NCBI GenBank assembly: GCA_009760855.2
Contig: WPIO01000006.1
Coordinates: 6,021,001 to 6,085,000, forward strand
Length of the DNA stretch: 64,000 bases
From: Cristatella mucedo
Lineage: Eukaryota > Bryozoa > Phylactolaemata > Cristatellidae
Reading direction: 5' to 3'
Position numbers and translations under genes: made by a program. Within the stretch, counting starts at the first letter, position 1. The number at the start of each line of letters is the position of its first letter. The notes under the pieces were generated by a model. That model was not told where the DNA came from. It made no database searches and was given only the letters and a program-made list of their open reading frames with translations. Positions 11,393 through 24,900 of this stretch are shown here, piece by piece.

Positions 11393-14300
11393 TTTCCTCA
11401 CCTCCTCTGTGATCCTCGCAAATGCGTGGATCGTCTGTGTAGTAAAAAAATTTGTTAGGTCAATCTCGGTGCACTGTGTGTATAACTGTTTGCACACTTA
11501 CACAAATAGCTGCTTTGTTCTGAAAGTGCCCGCGGTACTAAAAGCTCATATCGAAGCGGACGTAGCTTTTTATTTATCGGCTGAATGGGTGCACGATGGA
11601 GCATGGAGCTACATGCTGCAGTTGTCAGCTTATGTTCTTAGCTCTTTCGCCTCAGTGATGCACGCTGCCCTCATAATATCGACATGATTTTTCCAGTGGT
11701 CCAACCTTGACCCCCAGGCCATGCTGGTTGAGGTCTTCATTCAAACGGCAATCTGTCACAGACATTCAAGATGTGTGCTGGATGCAGTGAAGTGTCCAAT
11801 GAATTGCCCTCCTGTATATTTGAGAGCTCATGTATAGGAAGTTCGGTACTGTTGTGCGAAGGCACCCGAAATTGAATGGCCGTGAAAACCTGTTCAATCG
11901 CAATCTTAGATCAAGATCCTGTCGATGTATTTTTGTATTCGTGCGAATCGTGCCTTGATTCTCTATCTGAATTACTGGAAGTGTGAATCTGCATATAAGA
12001 AGGACAAAGGCTCAATGCCGAGCTGAGTCTTAGGATAGGAATGCATGCAGTCGTACACGTGCTCGTGCCAACTGTTTGAAGCCAGTAGTGTGAGCTCTTT
12101 TTGACAACCGCTGTTATGAGAGCTTACAAAATCGGCGATTTTGTCTGGTGTCCATGTCATCGATATTGGTCATGCAACCTGATTTGGGTGCTCTTGATTC
12201 TTCATCCTGTGGCGCCTAGCTGCAAGGGCAAACTATTTGTATTCGGTCCAACTGAGTTAGGTAAGCTCCAAAAATTTGACGATTGTATTATAAAGCTGTT
12301 ACACCAAGTGCATTAGTAGATAGAACTAGAAATACATTATGTATATATGTGTGTGTATATATATACATATATATATATGTATGTATATATACATATAATC
12401 CGATACAGAGATTTATCAAACTGCTCATGGGACAGGCAAGGGCCAAGTGCCTCACCCTGTCTTGGCCCAGCCTAAAGTGCTCACTCGGCCGAGATCACGG
12501 TCGAAGGATATAGATGGATAGTCTCTGGGGACGTTCTACATCCAGTCGTTGCTGTCCCTTATAAGAGCCCCGACCAGCTAGCTGTTCATAGTTAACAGCG
12601 TTGCATTTGCAAATGTAGCCGCGAGCCACTGCAACGAAGCTCTTCCAAGCCCCGTTCTCCGTCTGTTCATCTTCTTGGGAAATTCATCTCTCGGCGACTC
12701 TCTTCATCTTTAGTCCGACGAAAATGCGTCTTCACCTTTGCCGATGGCTCTGGAAAGAAATGCCTGAGGTACTTGGACGCGCTTGATTCTCTTGATTTTG
12801 AAATCTCAGCTGCAACTTCTGCTTTCGGCTTACCCGTACTCGATCGCGTCCTTGCAATGTCAAGCCCAAGTCCGCATAGGCAGCACTGAAGGACTTTGAA
12901 ACTGTAACGAAAACTTACTAAGAGCTCTCGCAAGGCACGATCGTTTTCGTGTAAAAGTTATCCACAGTTCGGGTTCTTGCTAATTTATGTAACAGCAACT
13001 AATAAATAGCTTGCTGTGCCGGCTGCTGCGAGCCGTGGAAACTCCAACACGTGTCAGCGAAAAAGAGCTTCCTGTTTAAAATAAATCTGTTACATGGGAC
13101 GTGTTTCGTTTCCGGGCTGCCTAGCGGTGACGATCGGAACGAAACCCAACGCAAGCGGCTTCTTTCTGCTTCAGCTGTGTTTTTGTGAAGATCGAACGTC
13201 TCAAGCTCGCTCGTGGATGCAGCGACTTGGGACAGCAGTCTCAGATCAATATTTTCGACCTTAAGTGTTCTTCTGTTCTCTGAGTTGCAAACATCGCTAG
13301 AGGCCACAGATACAATATGACTTTTAGGAGCGCCGAGAAGTGCTACGAAATAAAAAATGGCCCATTGTGGTTATTCCTGAACCTGAACTGACAAAGTCTT
13401 CCTGAACCTGAACTGACCAAGCAGTTGGTACGGTCTCACTTACGAGTTTCGGTGCAATTTGATTTTAGCTGGAACCGCACTCCACCTCCTGTTCGATAAA
13501 ACGCGTACACACTCATCCACGAAGTATACAAGGTTTGGGCTTCGACGCATAAGTGGTCAATTATCGCCAATTTGTTAAGCCATTTGTGGGGAACTTCAGA
13601 GCTATGGCATGGGTGGCTCGATTGATCCATGCACTAAACCATTAACCACGATAGACAGGCTTTAGTCATTAAGTATTTTAACAAAGAACTAAATTACTAA
13701 ATAGAAAATTGAGACGATAACGTACATTGTGTACTGCTGATTCAAAATCCGACTTTGGGCTAGTAAAAAGCTAATGGCAGCACAGTCATGCACCACCAAT
13801 TGGATCTTGTTAGCTTCCGAATTTAGGATTTCGTAAATTCTTTCATCACTGCCGATTGTGGTACTGACATATTCAAGGTAGCAAGGAGTAATAAGACAGA
13901 GTAGCAAGAATACTTTCGGCTACTGCAGCATTTAGTCACTGCATCACAGGCATTTCAAGCAGGTTTAAGAGGAAAGACATTATTAATATCGCGCTCTATA
14001 ATACCGACCCTTCGCCAATGACCTGTCGGCAGAGTTTAACGCCTCACTACACACCACCATGGACACGCCTCGCCGTCTAGAATCCACAGTTCGCGAGCAA
14101 GACTTTTCGGTCCTCTCGTGTCGGCATCGTTCTACGGTGGTTATACTGTCGCCTTTGCGTCAAGCCAATATCCTCCGCAATGCAAAGCTCCAGACGTAGC
14201 CTGAGCATTCGCACTTCGGTCTACCGTGCTGCTAATCACCGAATGCTATTTTACGAAGCTGCTACGCTTCTTCTTTTCATAGTCAAAAATGCGGAGGAGG

Positions 14301-15324
14301 AGTAGGAGGTAGCCACACCTCTAGCAGAAACCGCAGCACCGTAGGAGCTCGGCTCTGCTATTTTGTCAGCGCCAAATGCAAACGTACTTGGGCCTTTCCT
14401 TTGCTGAGCGGGTCAGCTTCGACTGCCGCAAGGTCCATTTTACCCAGATCCTCTCTCCCGGTGAAGGGGAGGGAACAAGCGGCTGCCGAAGCGATCAAAT
14501 CAGCATGACCCGCTTCACTAGGCCAGAGGCGCGAGGCACTATTTAGTCGTACACAAGAACCCCTTCAATACTTTCCGGACGCCAATTAAGCAAAAATGAT
14601 TGGTAGTCACGTGACTTGAAGCAGCCGCTAATCTATCGGCAACGACGTCACGAGTTATCTCGATGAACACGAGCTGTGGCCCATTGAAAATATGCAGCCG
14701 GATGCCTTCTCGTCAGCAAAGAAATCCCATATTTGGGGCACGAACTTCTACCGAATATAGCAAGACGAGGCATAGCAGTCTCACCTATTCGATGCATTGG
14801 GAGGCAACAAGTTTCGCTCTCCGAGTGTGAGGTCCAAAGACTGCTTAGGTTTACTGAGCCCGATTTGACTACCTGTCACCTCTATCATGGAGCGAATGGT
14901 ACAGCCAAACTCAGCAGACTTTTTGATTATTTTGTGAAGGCTCGGAATTTATGTCAATACAACAGCTCTCCAGCGTGACGCATGGCGTACGTTCTAATAC
15001 CGGACGAAGCGCACAACCATAATTCACCAGAGGATTAACGTAACTTGGCTTAATTGCTACATAGGGTTGAAATATTACGGTACGTTAGCCAATAAACAGA
15101 AGGTAAAACAGCAAACTGGTGAATAAATTCACCGGTCAAAGTACGCAGTAGCTGTAACGCCTCGGTCCGAGTTTTTAAGCAAGAGCTGCAGTAAGTCTCA
15201 CGAATGGAGCGGCGCTGCAGACCGGAACACGCTCAAACAAAGGACGGCGGATCGATGGCAGGCCTGCTCCGAGACACCAGACGTTCCCATTCCCATGGAT
15301 CGGTAGGCCAAGGCCAAGGCTCCG
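11393..15324. other. Intergenic region between ATAD3 and the SAM gene
   Basis: I see no gene here. It holds a TA/TG-rich microsatellite at about 12340-12400 and a 25-bp unit repeated twice at 13374-13423. Several short frames (for example 14733-14978) lack recognisable motifs. The promoter of the plus-strand SAM gene should lie in the last part, but no TATA box stands out. Confidence 0.5.
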
Positions 15325-15693
15325 ATGGCGGAGAAAGTCGTCGAGCAGTGGCTGCAGAGCTTGGGCTTGTCGCATTACATCGAGTCTTTTAAGGACAACG
15401 GATACGACGAAATGGAAATCTGCGAGAAGATCTCGTTTGAAGATCTCGACGCCATCGGAGTGGTGGACATGAATCACCGACATCTGCTGCTGCAGTCAGT
15501 GGACCGGATGCGCTGCCGAGGTTCGAGAGCAGTCTACTTCACCTTGGAGCCCGGCAGCGGGAACAGGAGCGACAGCGTCGACGTTCAGAAAGCCCGCCGA
15601 GACAGCCACCGTACATCTGCGCAGGTGCAAGCTTTCGCCAGCGACGGTGCCGCAGAGCGAGTTCGGCTGTCGTCGCCGGCCGCGCCTGACGCA
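15325..15693 (+). CDS. SAM-domain exon (first coding exon)
   Basis: ATG at 15325 follows an in-frame TAG at 15304-15306. The exon encodes 123 residues with a clear SAM domain at 6-63, then RAVYFTLEPG and a Ser/Arg-rich linker. The donor is GCA/GTGAGT at 15694, phase 0. The SAM assignment is firm; the gene family name is not. Confidence 0.85.
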
Positions 15694-15854
15694 GTGAGTA
15701 CAGCATTTCCATCTAGCCTCGTTGCCGTCTGCCTCGCTGTTCCATCGTGCGACGTCGCGCTCGCCGCTGAAGCGTACGCTGGTCCTGCCCCGCGTTTTCT
15801 CATCGAAAGACGCCTCGACGCCAGTTTCTAATGATGGCTCGCTTTCGATCCCCG

Positions 15855-15900
<46 letters not shown>

Positions 15901-18900
15901 GGATCGAGACCGGTACGTAACGCGAAAGCGAGAGCCCGACGAGCCGCTAGGCAGTGTAAGCGTGCTAGCATTGGGACGGCCGGCGCCACCGGGTCAGTCA
16001 CGAGGCAGTCACAGCAGCGGAACTAGCAGCTGCGTGCAGAAGCGGTGCATGCAGCTGTTTGCTTGCCGCCATTGGCGAGAAAATAGCGTGCTAGTCCGTC
16101 TTCGAGTCCTCGATACTTTCCTATCCTCAGAAGCCAAAGGAAAAATGAGTGCCTGCACTGCAGGCGACCGCACGACAGACTCCTGTTCCCAAGAGCTCAC
16201 GCGTTTCCAATGTTCGTAGACTATGGATTGCGGGTCATCGCTATGGGGCACCTCGGGTTGTCGGAAGAGCCTTGACTCTGCATTGTATTAAATTGGGAGC
16301 CGACCAGGATAAGAACCTGCAATCATTTGATGTTTATAGTAATATTAATAATAAATGTGTATAGCACAGTGTGAGGTAAATTTCTGTAAAGCCACTTTTC
16401 ATGTGCTAGGACATAACTATGACTAGAAATGCATATCAGTCTCTTCGAGAGAGACAGAGGGAGACAGAGAGACAGAGAGGGAGGGAGAGAGAGGGAGACA
16501 GACAGAGGAAGACAGAGACTGAGAGAAAGAGACAGAGAAAGAGTTTGTAGGCCACATGCCAAGCCGTAGCGACTGGCCGTGCACAAATTGTCAAGTTGGC
16601 ATTTTGTTTCACCGAGTTGCTTTCTCACGCAAGTTGCGCCATTGTACTGTTGGTGATGCTACAAGCTGTGTTTGAACTTCCAAAGAAGATTGACAAAGAA
16701 TATTATCTTTTCCATTAAATCGCCATTGTTCCCTTAACACAAAGCGGAGTGGCCGAAACACTGAGACGCAAAACCGCTCCCGGCCACCGCACGATACGAA
16801 TAGCTGGTGCCAGCTCGCGTTACTTGCTGGACGGCTAATAAAAGTCAAGCTGCCTCACACGAGCTGTCATCGGAATTCATTCTCTGGAAAACTACTTTGC
16901 AAATAAAGGGGAACTGCTAGGCACCGGACGAAGAAGTACGACCATGGAGCCCTAGGTGGATAACAAATTGAATGACGACACAGCATTGGAATCTGGGTGC
17001 GATTATTTCCAATTGGACAGAGGCGTTGCACAAATCGGGTTAGCTAGTTCATGCGGATATTCATTTACTGAGCTAAAACAGATTTTGATATGCTTGATCT
17101 GACAGCGAGCCATTGCTTTTATTTTATTCTGGATTTCTGAAGTACGCACGGGCTCCACAGCCACTTGAGCAGAGCTCTCTGTCCTGATCTAAGAAAAGCT
17201 AGTCATTGTCGAAGCTGGGGTCGCAATCTAAATGGGATGATGCTTTTTGTTAAATAACTACCGCTGAAAAAAGCATTTTAATTGCTTTTTGCAGCTTTAA
17301 AACTTGGCATGCTTTTTCAGTGAAGGTGAAGGCTCCCTTCTGCTATCAACTCACTTAAGCGGCTTGTAAACTCAAGTTCTTCGTCTCTCACAAAGCTCGC
17401 GTTACGAGTGCTAATTCTTGCCGACGCGTAACCAATAATGGTGGAGCTGGGGGCCTCGAAGCACGGCAGAGGGGCCCTAGTTGCTGCGCCGATACATCCA
17501 GGTAGACCTATGGTAATAATGATGAAGATTAATAATAATAATAGCATCCGGTCTGCATGGCCCTACGTTTATTTAATTTCTCTCCGGAAGATGTACAGCT
17601 CGCTGCAAGAGAGTTAGTACTCAAGCGTTAAAATCGTGCACGGTATCGAGCATGTAAAAGCAAGAGAGTATCGTGCTTAGGGCCGGCGTGCTAGGGCCAA
17701 CGTGGAGATACTCATGATCGCCGCTTAGTAAGACCTGCGGCTAGTAGCATTCAGTGAATCGTGCACGGGTAAGCGTGCAAATATTCTGGAACAAAAAAGG
17801 ACTGGGGCGAAGGTAAAGGTAAGCGGAACAGGAGCTTTGTGCGCTGAGAGTCGACGGTTGCAAGGTGATTGTGTGTAGCGGCAATACCTAGAGGAGCCGG
17901 GCTCCAGACGTTTGTTTTGTACACAGAGCTGAAGGCTCCATCTCCAAAAGATTTCAATTCAGTCTGAACGGCGGTAAGATGACTACCAGACGCTGAGGAG
18001 CGGGTGGTGCGAGAGCACGTGGCTGGATGAGCAAGGAGGTCGGATGGGTGGGCTGGTGGCAGTTAGCGAGGTAAACTGTGAGCCCAGACTGAGGATCTTG
18101 AAATTGATTCGACGCTTGACAGGGAGCCGGTGGAGCACAGACAGAAGTGGTACGCTGTGGCAGCTATGTCGTCAACGACAGGACCGAATGAGTTTCCGAG
18201 TCCTGCACTAGTCAAAAAAAGATTAAGGGCACAGGTCGGGGAATGTGAGTAAAGGGTAATTCTATTATCCAGACGCAAAGTCATAAACGATTGAACTAGT
18301 TTGGCTGTCGTACTTTTAACTAAGCAGGCCCTGGTTTGGCAATGCTCCTTAACTGAAAGACTTGACATTGGAGGAGATGTGCACATCTGATGACAAGTCG
18401 TTATGAAATAGTATGCCTATATTACAGGCAGATGTCAATTGAGTGATACGTGATAGTGAATGGAGCTGAACCGGTTCGGAGGGTTAGGTTTTCCAACTAT
18501 TGGATGTGGATTTAGGTTCACCCATTACCATTAGGTAGATACAGAGGCGTAGCTAGGAGTGGGTAGGGGACAGACGTCCCCAGGCTCAAAGGCCATGGGG
18601 GCGCCAAAAGTAAAATAGATTGTGCATATTTTTAAAAATCCTTTTCAAGTGAAAATGCCAATCTTAATTTCAATCAAGTCCTTGTTTCAATCGACTTGAC
18701 TATTGCTGGCTGTGCTAGTTAAGCGTGTGTACTGACTTGGACCAAGCTGTAGCATGACGCTCTGACGGCACACATGTGACGACACAAAAACACCGAGGGG
18801 GCTGTAGCCGCCATGTATTAGGCTGGCACTAGCAGCGCAGCAAGCACAAAGCTGTCCAAACTCCGTCCGCGTTCCAAATGCCCTCACCTTCCGCTCGCCC

Positions 18901-21900
18901 CATCCTGCCTGCCACAGGCGGGCTGCGTCGTTCGCGTCGAGGGCGAGTCCGGCCTGCTACGCCGCGTCAAGGGCGTACCAGCATGCCGCTGCTGAGCACC
19001 GACACATTGTTAGACCATACAAACTAGAGTTCACTGACTGTGCTACGGCAACGCAGCAGTCATATTTGGCCGTCTGTGAAATGTCCAAAAGAGAATACTG
19101 TCCAGAAATGAGAAGGCAATTTTTTGCGAACTTTGACAACCGCAGCTTGAACCTGGGAGGAGTTCATGCTGCAAGTCAAGACTTCGTTGTCATCGCATTT
19201 TTCGGAAAGAAGTTTATTCTTGTGGAGATAGACTCTCAGGTGGGAAGAACTGCAGAAAGTCTTAGCCATCACTGCCAAGCGTGACTCCGCAACAAGATAG
19301 AGTGCAAGAATGGAGGCTGTGAAAGCTGTCAATGATGGATGCCAATGCCTATGCCTACAGCTCCTCCCCCTGTCCCATCCGTCCTGGTTTGGCCTGCGGG
19401 TAAGACGGTCGCCTTCAACGAACATTGGCTTCCGGATCTGCGGCGCATGTAAAGCAACAGAATACGCATTGAGTTCTCTCTGGGCGCCATACGAATCGCG
19501 TATAACGCACGCACGCCAGAGCCCAAAGTGCGACTGACAGACCATCATTGCAGGTGTCCAGTTCACACAGACTAAACTAGATAAATTTGACATATACCGT
19601 TGCTAATGCTTATACAGTAGAGCCTCTCACTAAGCGTGGCCTCCACCGTACGGATTTTCTCTTTGCAAGCTGACATGAGACACTCAGATATGGAGAGGCA
19701 GAGCGCTTACGTGACTGGGAATGCCACTAGCGAACCCGTTTATTTCATACCTCAGTGGCAACAAGCACGCTGGAAATGAAAATCCACAATGAGCAGTGGC
19801 TTCTCCGAAATCTATAACTTGTAGCCGAGTTCCAAGGGTCAGAGGCTATTTCCCGCCAACCCCCCCCCCCTCATACTCCGACCACGCTGCCGCTCACCAT
19901 GCCACTGAGCTAGGGTAAGGCGAGCGGCCGTCAGGTTAGACCTCTTTATAATAACGCATGCGCCACAAAAAAAACAGGGGAACTAAGCAAGTCTACAGGG
20001 GGGGGTTCTAAACAAAATACACTATAGGGGCGCAAGACGACGCAGCAAGTGCGAACAAAGGTGTTAGTTGGTCAGTCGGCTTCCACCGTCGCACCTTCGC
20101 CGGCCTTCGTCCCACACAGTACAAGCATACGCCGTACAAGACCAGGCTAGTTGAGTATTCTGGGATAGACGGAGTAGATGTCCACAGCAGTTGAGAGCTT
20201 CCGCCGAAAGACGCCAACACACGGGGAGGGTCACGAACACGCTACACGGGGAACGCGGAATATACAAGTCTCAACAACGAGCGTGCTATCCAGCTCCGCT
20301 CAGGCCTTGGGTACTTATTCCCTTGCGTGCTTGGCCGCATTGCCTGCAACTATCCTGGTGCATAACTCGGCGGGACCGGGAGCCTCCAACACCGCGACTT
20401 ACTCGGCCAACTTCTCCTACCCAAGAGCCCCGGTGACCTCTCGTCACCGCACATCCGGCCATGCCGTAGGTCCGACCCCGGCCTAGCCGGTGACCCTCAT
20501 TACAGCCGTCCGGTCCCAGCCAACCGAACCTAGCCTGGGTACAACTTAACAAAACAAAGCCACGAGAACTAAGTAGCAGTCAAAGCCTGAGCGATTTTCT
20601 GTTCGCATAAGGTAACAAACGGCTTTCACCTCGAACCGCAACGAGAAAGTGAGAAGCATGGCTGAGTAAGTAGGGCAGTCGAGGAAGTGAATAGCATGAA
20701 AATGCGATAGTAGCAGCTCGGGACGGCTGAAAAAATGGCCAAGGACTTATTTGGGCCACCAGGACTACCGAAGCAGGCTACTTTTCCCTTTGCAGCAATT
20801 GTAAAGCGCCTAGAAAGAGATTGAGTTATCTGAGGGCGCTTTATCAAGTGCATTATTATTGTTATCATTACTTACTTACTTACTGTCAACTGGATCCTAT
20901 CGTTAAGAGACAGTAGCTCGAAAAATTGGAAAGCCAACTGGCGCTGCAGCAGAGCAGCAACCGCAAGGTTAATAAATGACTCAGGTTCGCAGACGCTGGG
21001 CTCGCGAGCCCAGCGTGCATCAGCGCCAAGTGCTCGGTACGTCTTTCCGGCGGATCCGGCAGAGAGCAAGGAAGCTCGTCGAACAGCGGCGCTAAGCCGC
21101 GCCGCCTTGTACGCCGCGGTTTAGCGCAGTACGCCGTCGCGTTCGCTTCGGCCCGCGAAAAGCTCGCTGCGAAGAGCCAGCAGTTTGAGCATTTTAAACG
21201 ACGGACGGTTACCGACGGAGGCGCCACTCGCCTCGCGCCAGCCGCGGCTGTACCGGCCGCTGTACGACTCAGGATTCAGCATAATATTTCATTCTGGTGC
21301 ATAACAATGCAAAATACATATAATTAATTATGCATTAGTACATAGCTTTGCACAATACTGCACGGCGCAGGTGCGCTACAGACGGGTTCATTTTGTCAAA
21401 TCGCCCTATTCGGTTGCGGCAGCAGGCAGCGGCAGCTGCGCCAGCTGCATTCCCAATAATAAGCCGCGGGCGCAATCGGTTCTAGCGAGCCTTGCATACG
21501 ATTACAATGCACTGCATCTTCGCGTCGACTTCAAAATAGCGTGACTTTATTACAGTGGCCTATTAGTGGTAGAATAAGATAAGCCGAGTATTCGGAGGCA
21601 ATTAAGTAGTCGGTTATTTATAGTTATGTATTGTAAATACATCGCGTATATCCGTCTCAAACTTTATAAATCCACAACGACTAAGTGGGTGCTACTCTGG
21701 TTCGCTACTGTTCCAAAGTTCGCCGAAAAACGCCGTTTTATATGAGACTCTAAACTAGTTTTAGGTAAATGGCGCTGCTGCACAGCTGCTGTTATTTGAT
21801 CGCCTCACTGCACTCTGGGCCCAGACTCCATTCTCGTGCAGCTTGTGTTGCCGACATTTGTTTTTGGATGGCAGCAAACTTCCTCAAATTGAATGACGAT

Positions 21901-24900
21901 AAAACGAAGTAAATGCTTAAGCACAGCGCTCATCGTAAACTAGGAAGCATAATCCTCAAAATGGACTCGGCCAGTATATCCCCGGTAGCGACCTGCTCAA
22001 AATCTGGGTGTCCTGGGTGTCCAAGTGACCTTTGACAAAACGATCAAATCAGCTCCGCAGTCAAGTCTGCCTTCTTTCAGCTGCGCGACATTTAAAAAAC
22101 TCGGGCCTGCTTCGACAGGGATACTAATAATAAAATAATTCGGTCACGTTTTTGTGACATCGGCTGTTTGTACCAGAGCGTTGCGTTCTATTGCCGCTCC
22201 TATGCTTGCGTGCTCACTTGCTGGGTCTTCCGTCGCAGATTCGTCCTCACGAGCGGCCAGTCACCAGGGACGGCCTGCAGCAGACGACGCGACCGATGCG
22301 ATCGGACGACCGGTGCACTGGCGCTTCGAGGTGCGAGACGCGGGCCGCGCGCCTGCGCGTGTCTATCCTGCCTACCGCTGCCGCCGCCGTCGCGTTCGCT
22401 TTGGCCTGGTCAGTGCTCGCGCCGCCCGTGAAGGGAGCGCGTAAGGCCGGAAAATGAGCGATGCCGCTCGCGTTCACTCGCGTTCCGTACGTTGCCATGG
22501 GTGTCGAACCATTTTGTTTGATGGAAGAGCTTGACTGTCGGCCGACCACTACGTTCGCGCGCGACGTTGAAAAAGCTCGCGAGCGATGCTCGACGAGAGA
22601 TCTGCGACCGTTTCAACTACGTGTCAAAGGAACGACGACACTCTGTGGGACACTAATAAGTTGTGCGACCGTCTGAGTCCTCTGCCCGATCTAAGCTGCG
22701 GTAATGAAATTCACAAAATTCGATCGGCATTACTGCACCGGCAATCGTCGAAACTCGCACGTGAGAGAGCGAGCGGGCAGTCGAGCGGTGTGCGAGCGGG
22801 CGCTAGCAATTGCTGCAGGCCGAAGCAACGAATTCCGAAGCAGCGTCTCCGCCGATAACTGCCTGCAGCGCTCCAAGCGCCACAGTATTGCGATGCGGTT
22901 TCAGACCGAAAATTGGAAAACGATATTAGCTAGTTTAACAGCCTCATTTTCTGAGAGCGGCAGAAGAGCCTTAACGGCTATTACCACCGCTTGCAGTCGG
23001 AAATAAAGGATTGCCCACTGCAGGATTTGAACCCACGACCTCGTTGGTGAAGAGCAAGAACCTTGCCTCCCAGGCCGTCACGGCCTCCAGACCGAACCGT
23101 CACTCCGCTGTCCGTATCGCACCAGTAGCAGAACAGCACTCTATCCCATATAGCGATCAGCCGTAAAATCACCCTCGGCGAAGGTGAGGTCAAGGCCCTA
23201 AAAATATTAGTAGATAGGTATGTCGGATTCTCAACGGAGCGTAAATTGTCTTTATGAAGGTTAAGCATCCAAAGGGCTAAGAAGAAGTAAAGATATTGTA
23301 TGCAGCCAAAGGGCCAGGTAAATAGAAAGATTTATGTGCCTCAGCCCTCGGAAGTAGAGCCCACCACATTCAAAGCTAGAAGCACGAGTAATACCGAACG
23401 ACATTAGCGAGCAGCAAGCTCTATTAAAGCTATTATATCATATATTATTATATTATTATTATTATATTATATTTATCATATCAAGCTCTAATACAAACTG
23501 CAACTAGCAATTAGCCAGCTCTATCACAACCTGCAATTAGCAATTATGGCGATTATTAATTATTTATTATTTAAATTAATTATTAATTACTTATTGCAAT
23601 TATTAATATTTGCAATTATTGCAGCCTGAAATTGACAAGCTCTACTTACAACCTGCCGCGTCCTCCCCTTGCAGCGACCGCGGCGCTGCTCTTGTGACGC
23701 ATCCCCGTCGCGGCTCCGTAGCGCCGAGCGCCGAGCGCCCTTCGCTCCAAATTATCATCGTCGTACCTGCGGAAAATTTCGAGTCAGGACTAGATCAAAC
23801 AGCTAGTTATTAGCTAGTTACACGAGGCTGGATACAATTGCATATCCGGCCCGATGGTTAAAGGTAAGTTTCGGTTTTCAATCCGTTAGACCAGGGAGCA
23901 GCAAACCTTCAAGAGGTCAAGGAGGCACATCGCAGGCTAGACGAAACCACGCCCACTCCGCGGGGCCAGCGGAGTGGGCGTGACCAGACGAACGATGGAG
24001 CGGTCGTCGCAGAAGGCGCACCGACGCGCGCGGCAATTACTTATAGCGGTAGATATTTATCGCCGCTCCCCGGTCGCGCTCTTCTGTACCGTACGGACAC
24101 CAGACGTCGGTTCTCTATTTAAACGCGGGCCACAGCTTGAGCTGCAACCTGCAGTAATGAAGGTGGACAAAACCGCGACAATTCAATTAGGCCGGATTCA
24201 ATCAACAATAAATAACTAGGGGGAGGCGTTAGACCAAGTACGGAGTACTAGCTAGGCCGCATCTGGCCTAAAGACCGGAACTTGTCGGCCTTTGCGTTTG
24301 ATAGAGCAGACATCTTGGCGTTTGACAGACCAGACATCTTGGCTCACCTCCCGGCCGCGAAAATGTTCTGACTATACCCGTCCGCCATGCGTTATCGAAG
24401 TGAAATGTCTCTGTCGGACATTCCGGGGTGCTGCTACAAACCCCAACGAGCAGCTGGCAACGGCGTCTTCCGACGTCTTTTCTTCAACAGCCGTCTAACC
24501 TGACGGTACGCTTGCATTGCTCGAGAAACCAAAGGTAGTTCTCATAATGGCCGACTTGGACGTGTGGCCTGGGCATCAGCTGCTGGGCCGAACATCAAAG
24601 TCATTTTTGACTTTTTGAATTGCAATTAAAAAGTGCCACGCCGCCAGGGCCGCCGTGGGCAGCCGTGCTATCCGCCGGGGGGGGGGAGGGGGCGACTTCC
24701 AAGCGCTTCCCGGTTCTTCCGGTGTCGCCGCCGCCGCCACCGGCGGCGGCTTGCTAACGACAGATCCGTATTGTCTTCTGCAGAAACGGCGGACGAAACG
24801 CCCGTCTTCTTCTTGATGAGTCGTCGACCGCCTCGCACGGTACGCGCACTCGCGGAGGCCCGGGCACCGCGCGCGAGGGGGGGCGGACGCAACCCTGTCC

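Larger units (their letters stand above)
15956..22238. other. SAM gene intron 2 (proposed)
   Basis: It holds the repeats listed at 16445, 17515, 20620, 20746 and 21830. There is a possible hAT-like end at 18543-18557 and a weak tRNA-like string near 19380. GC-rich unassigned sequence at 20170-20560 and 20960-21240 has short frames open on both strands and no recognised domain. Confidence 0.4.
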
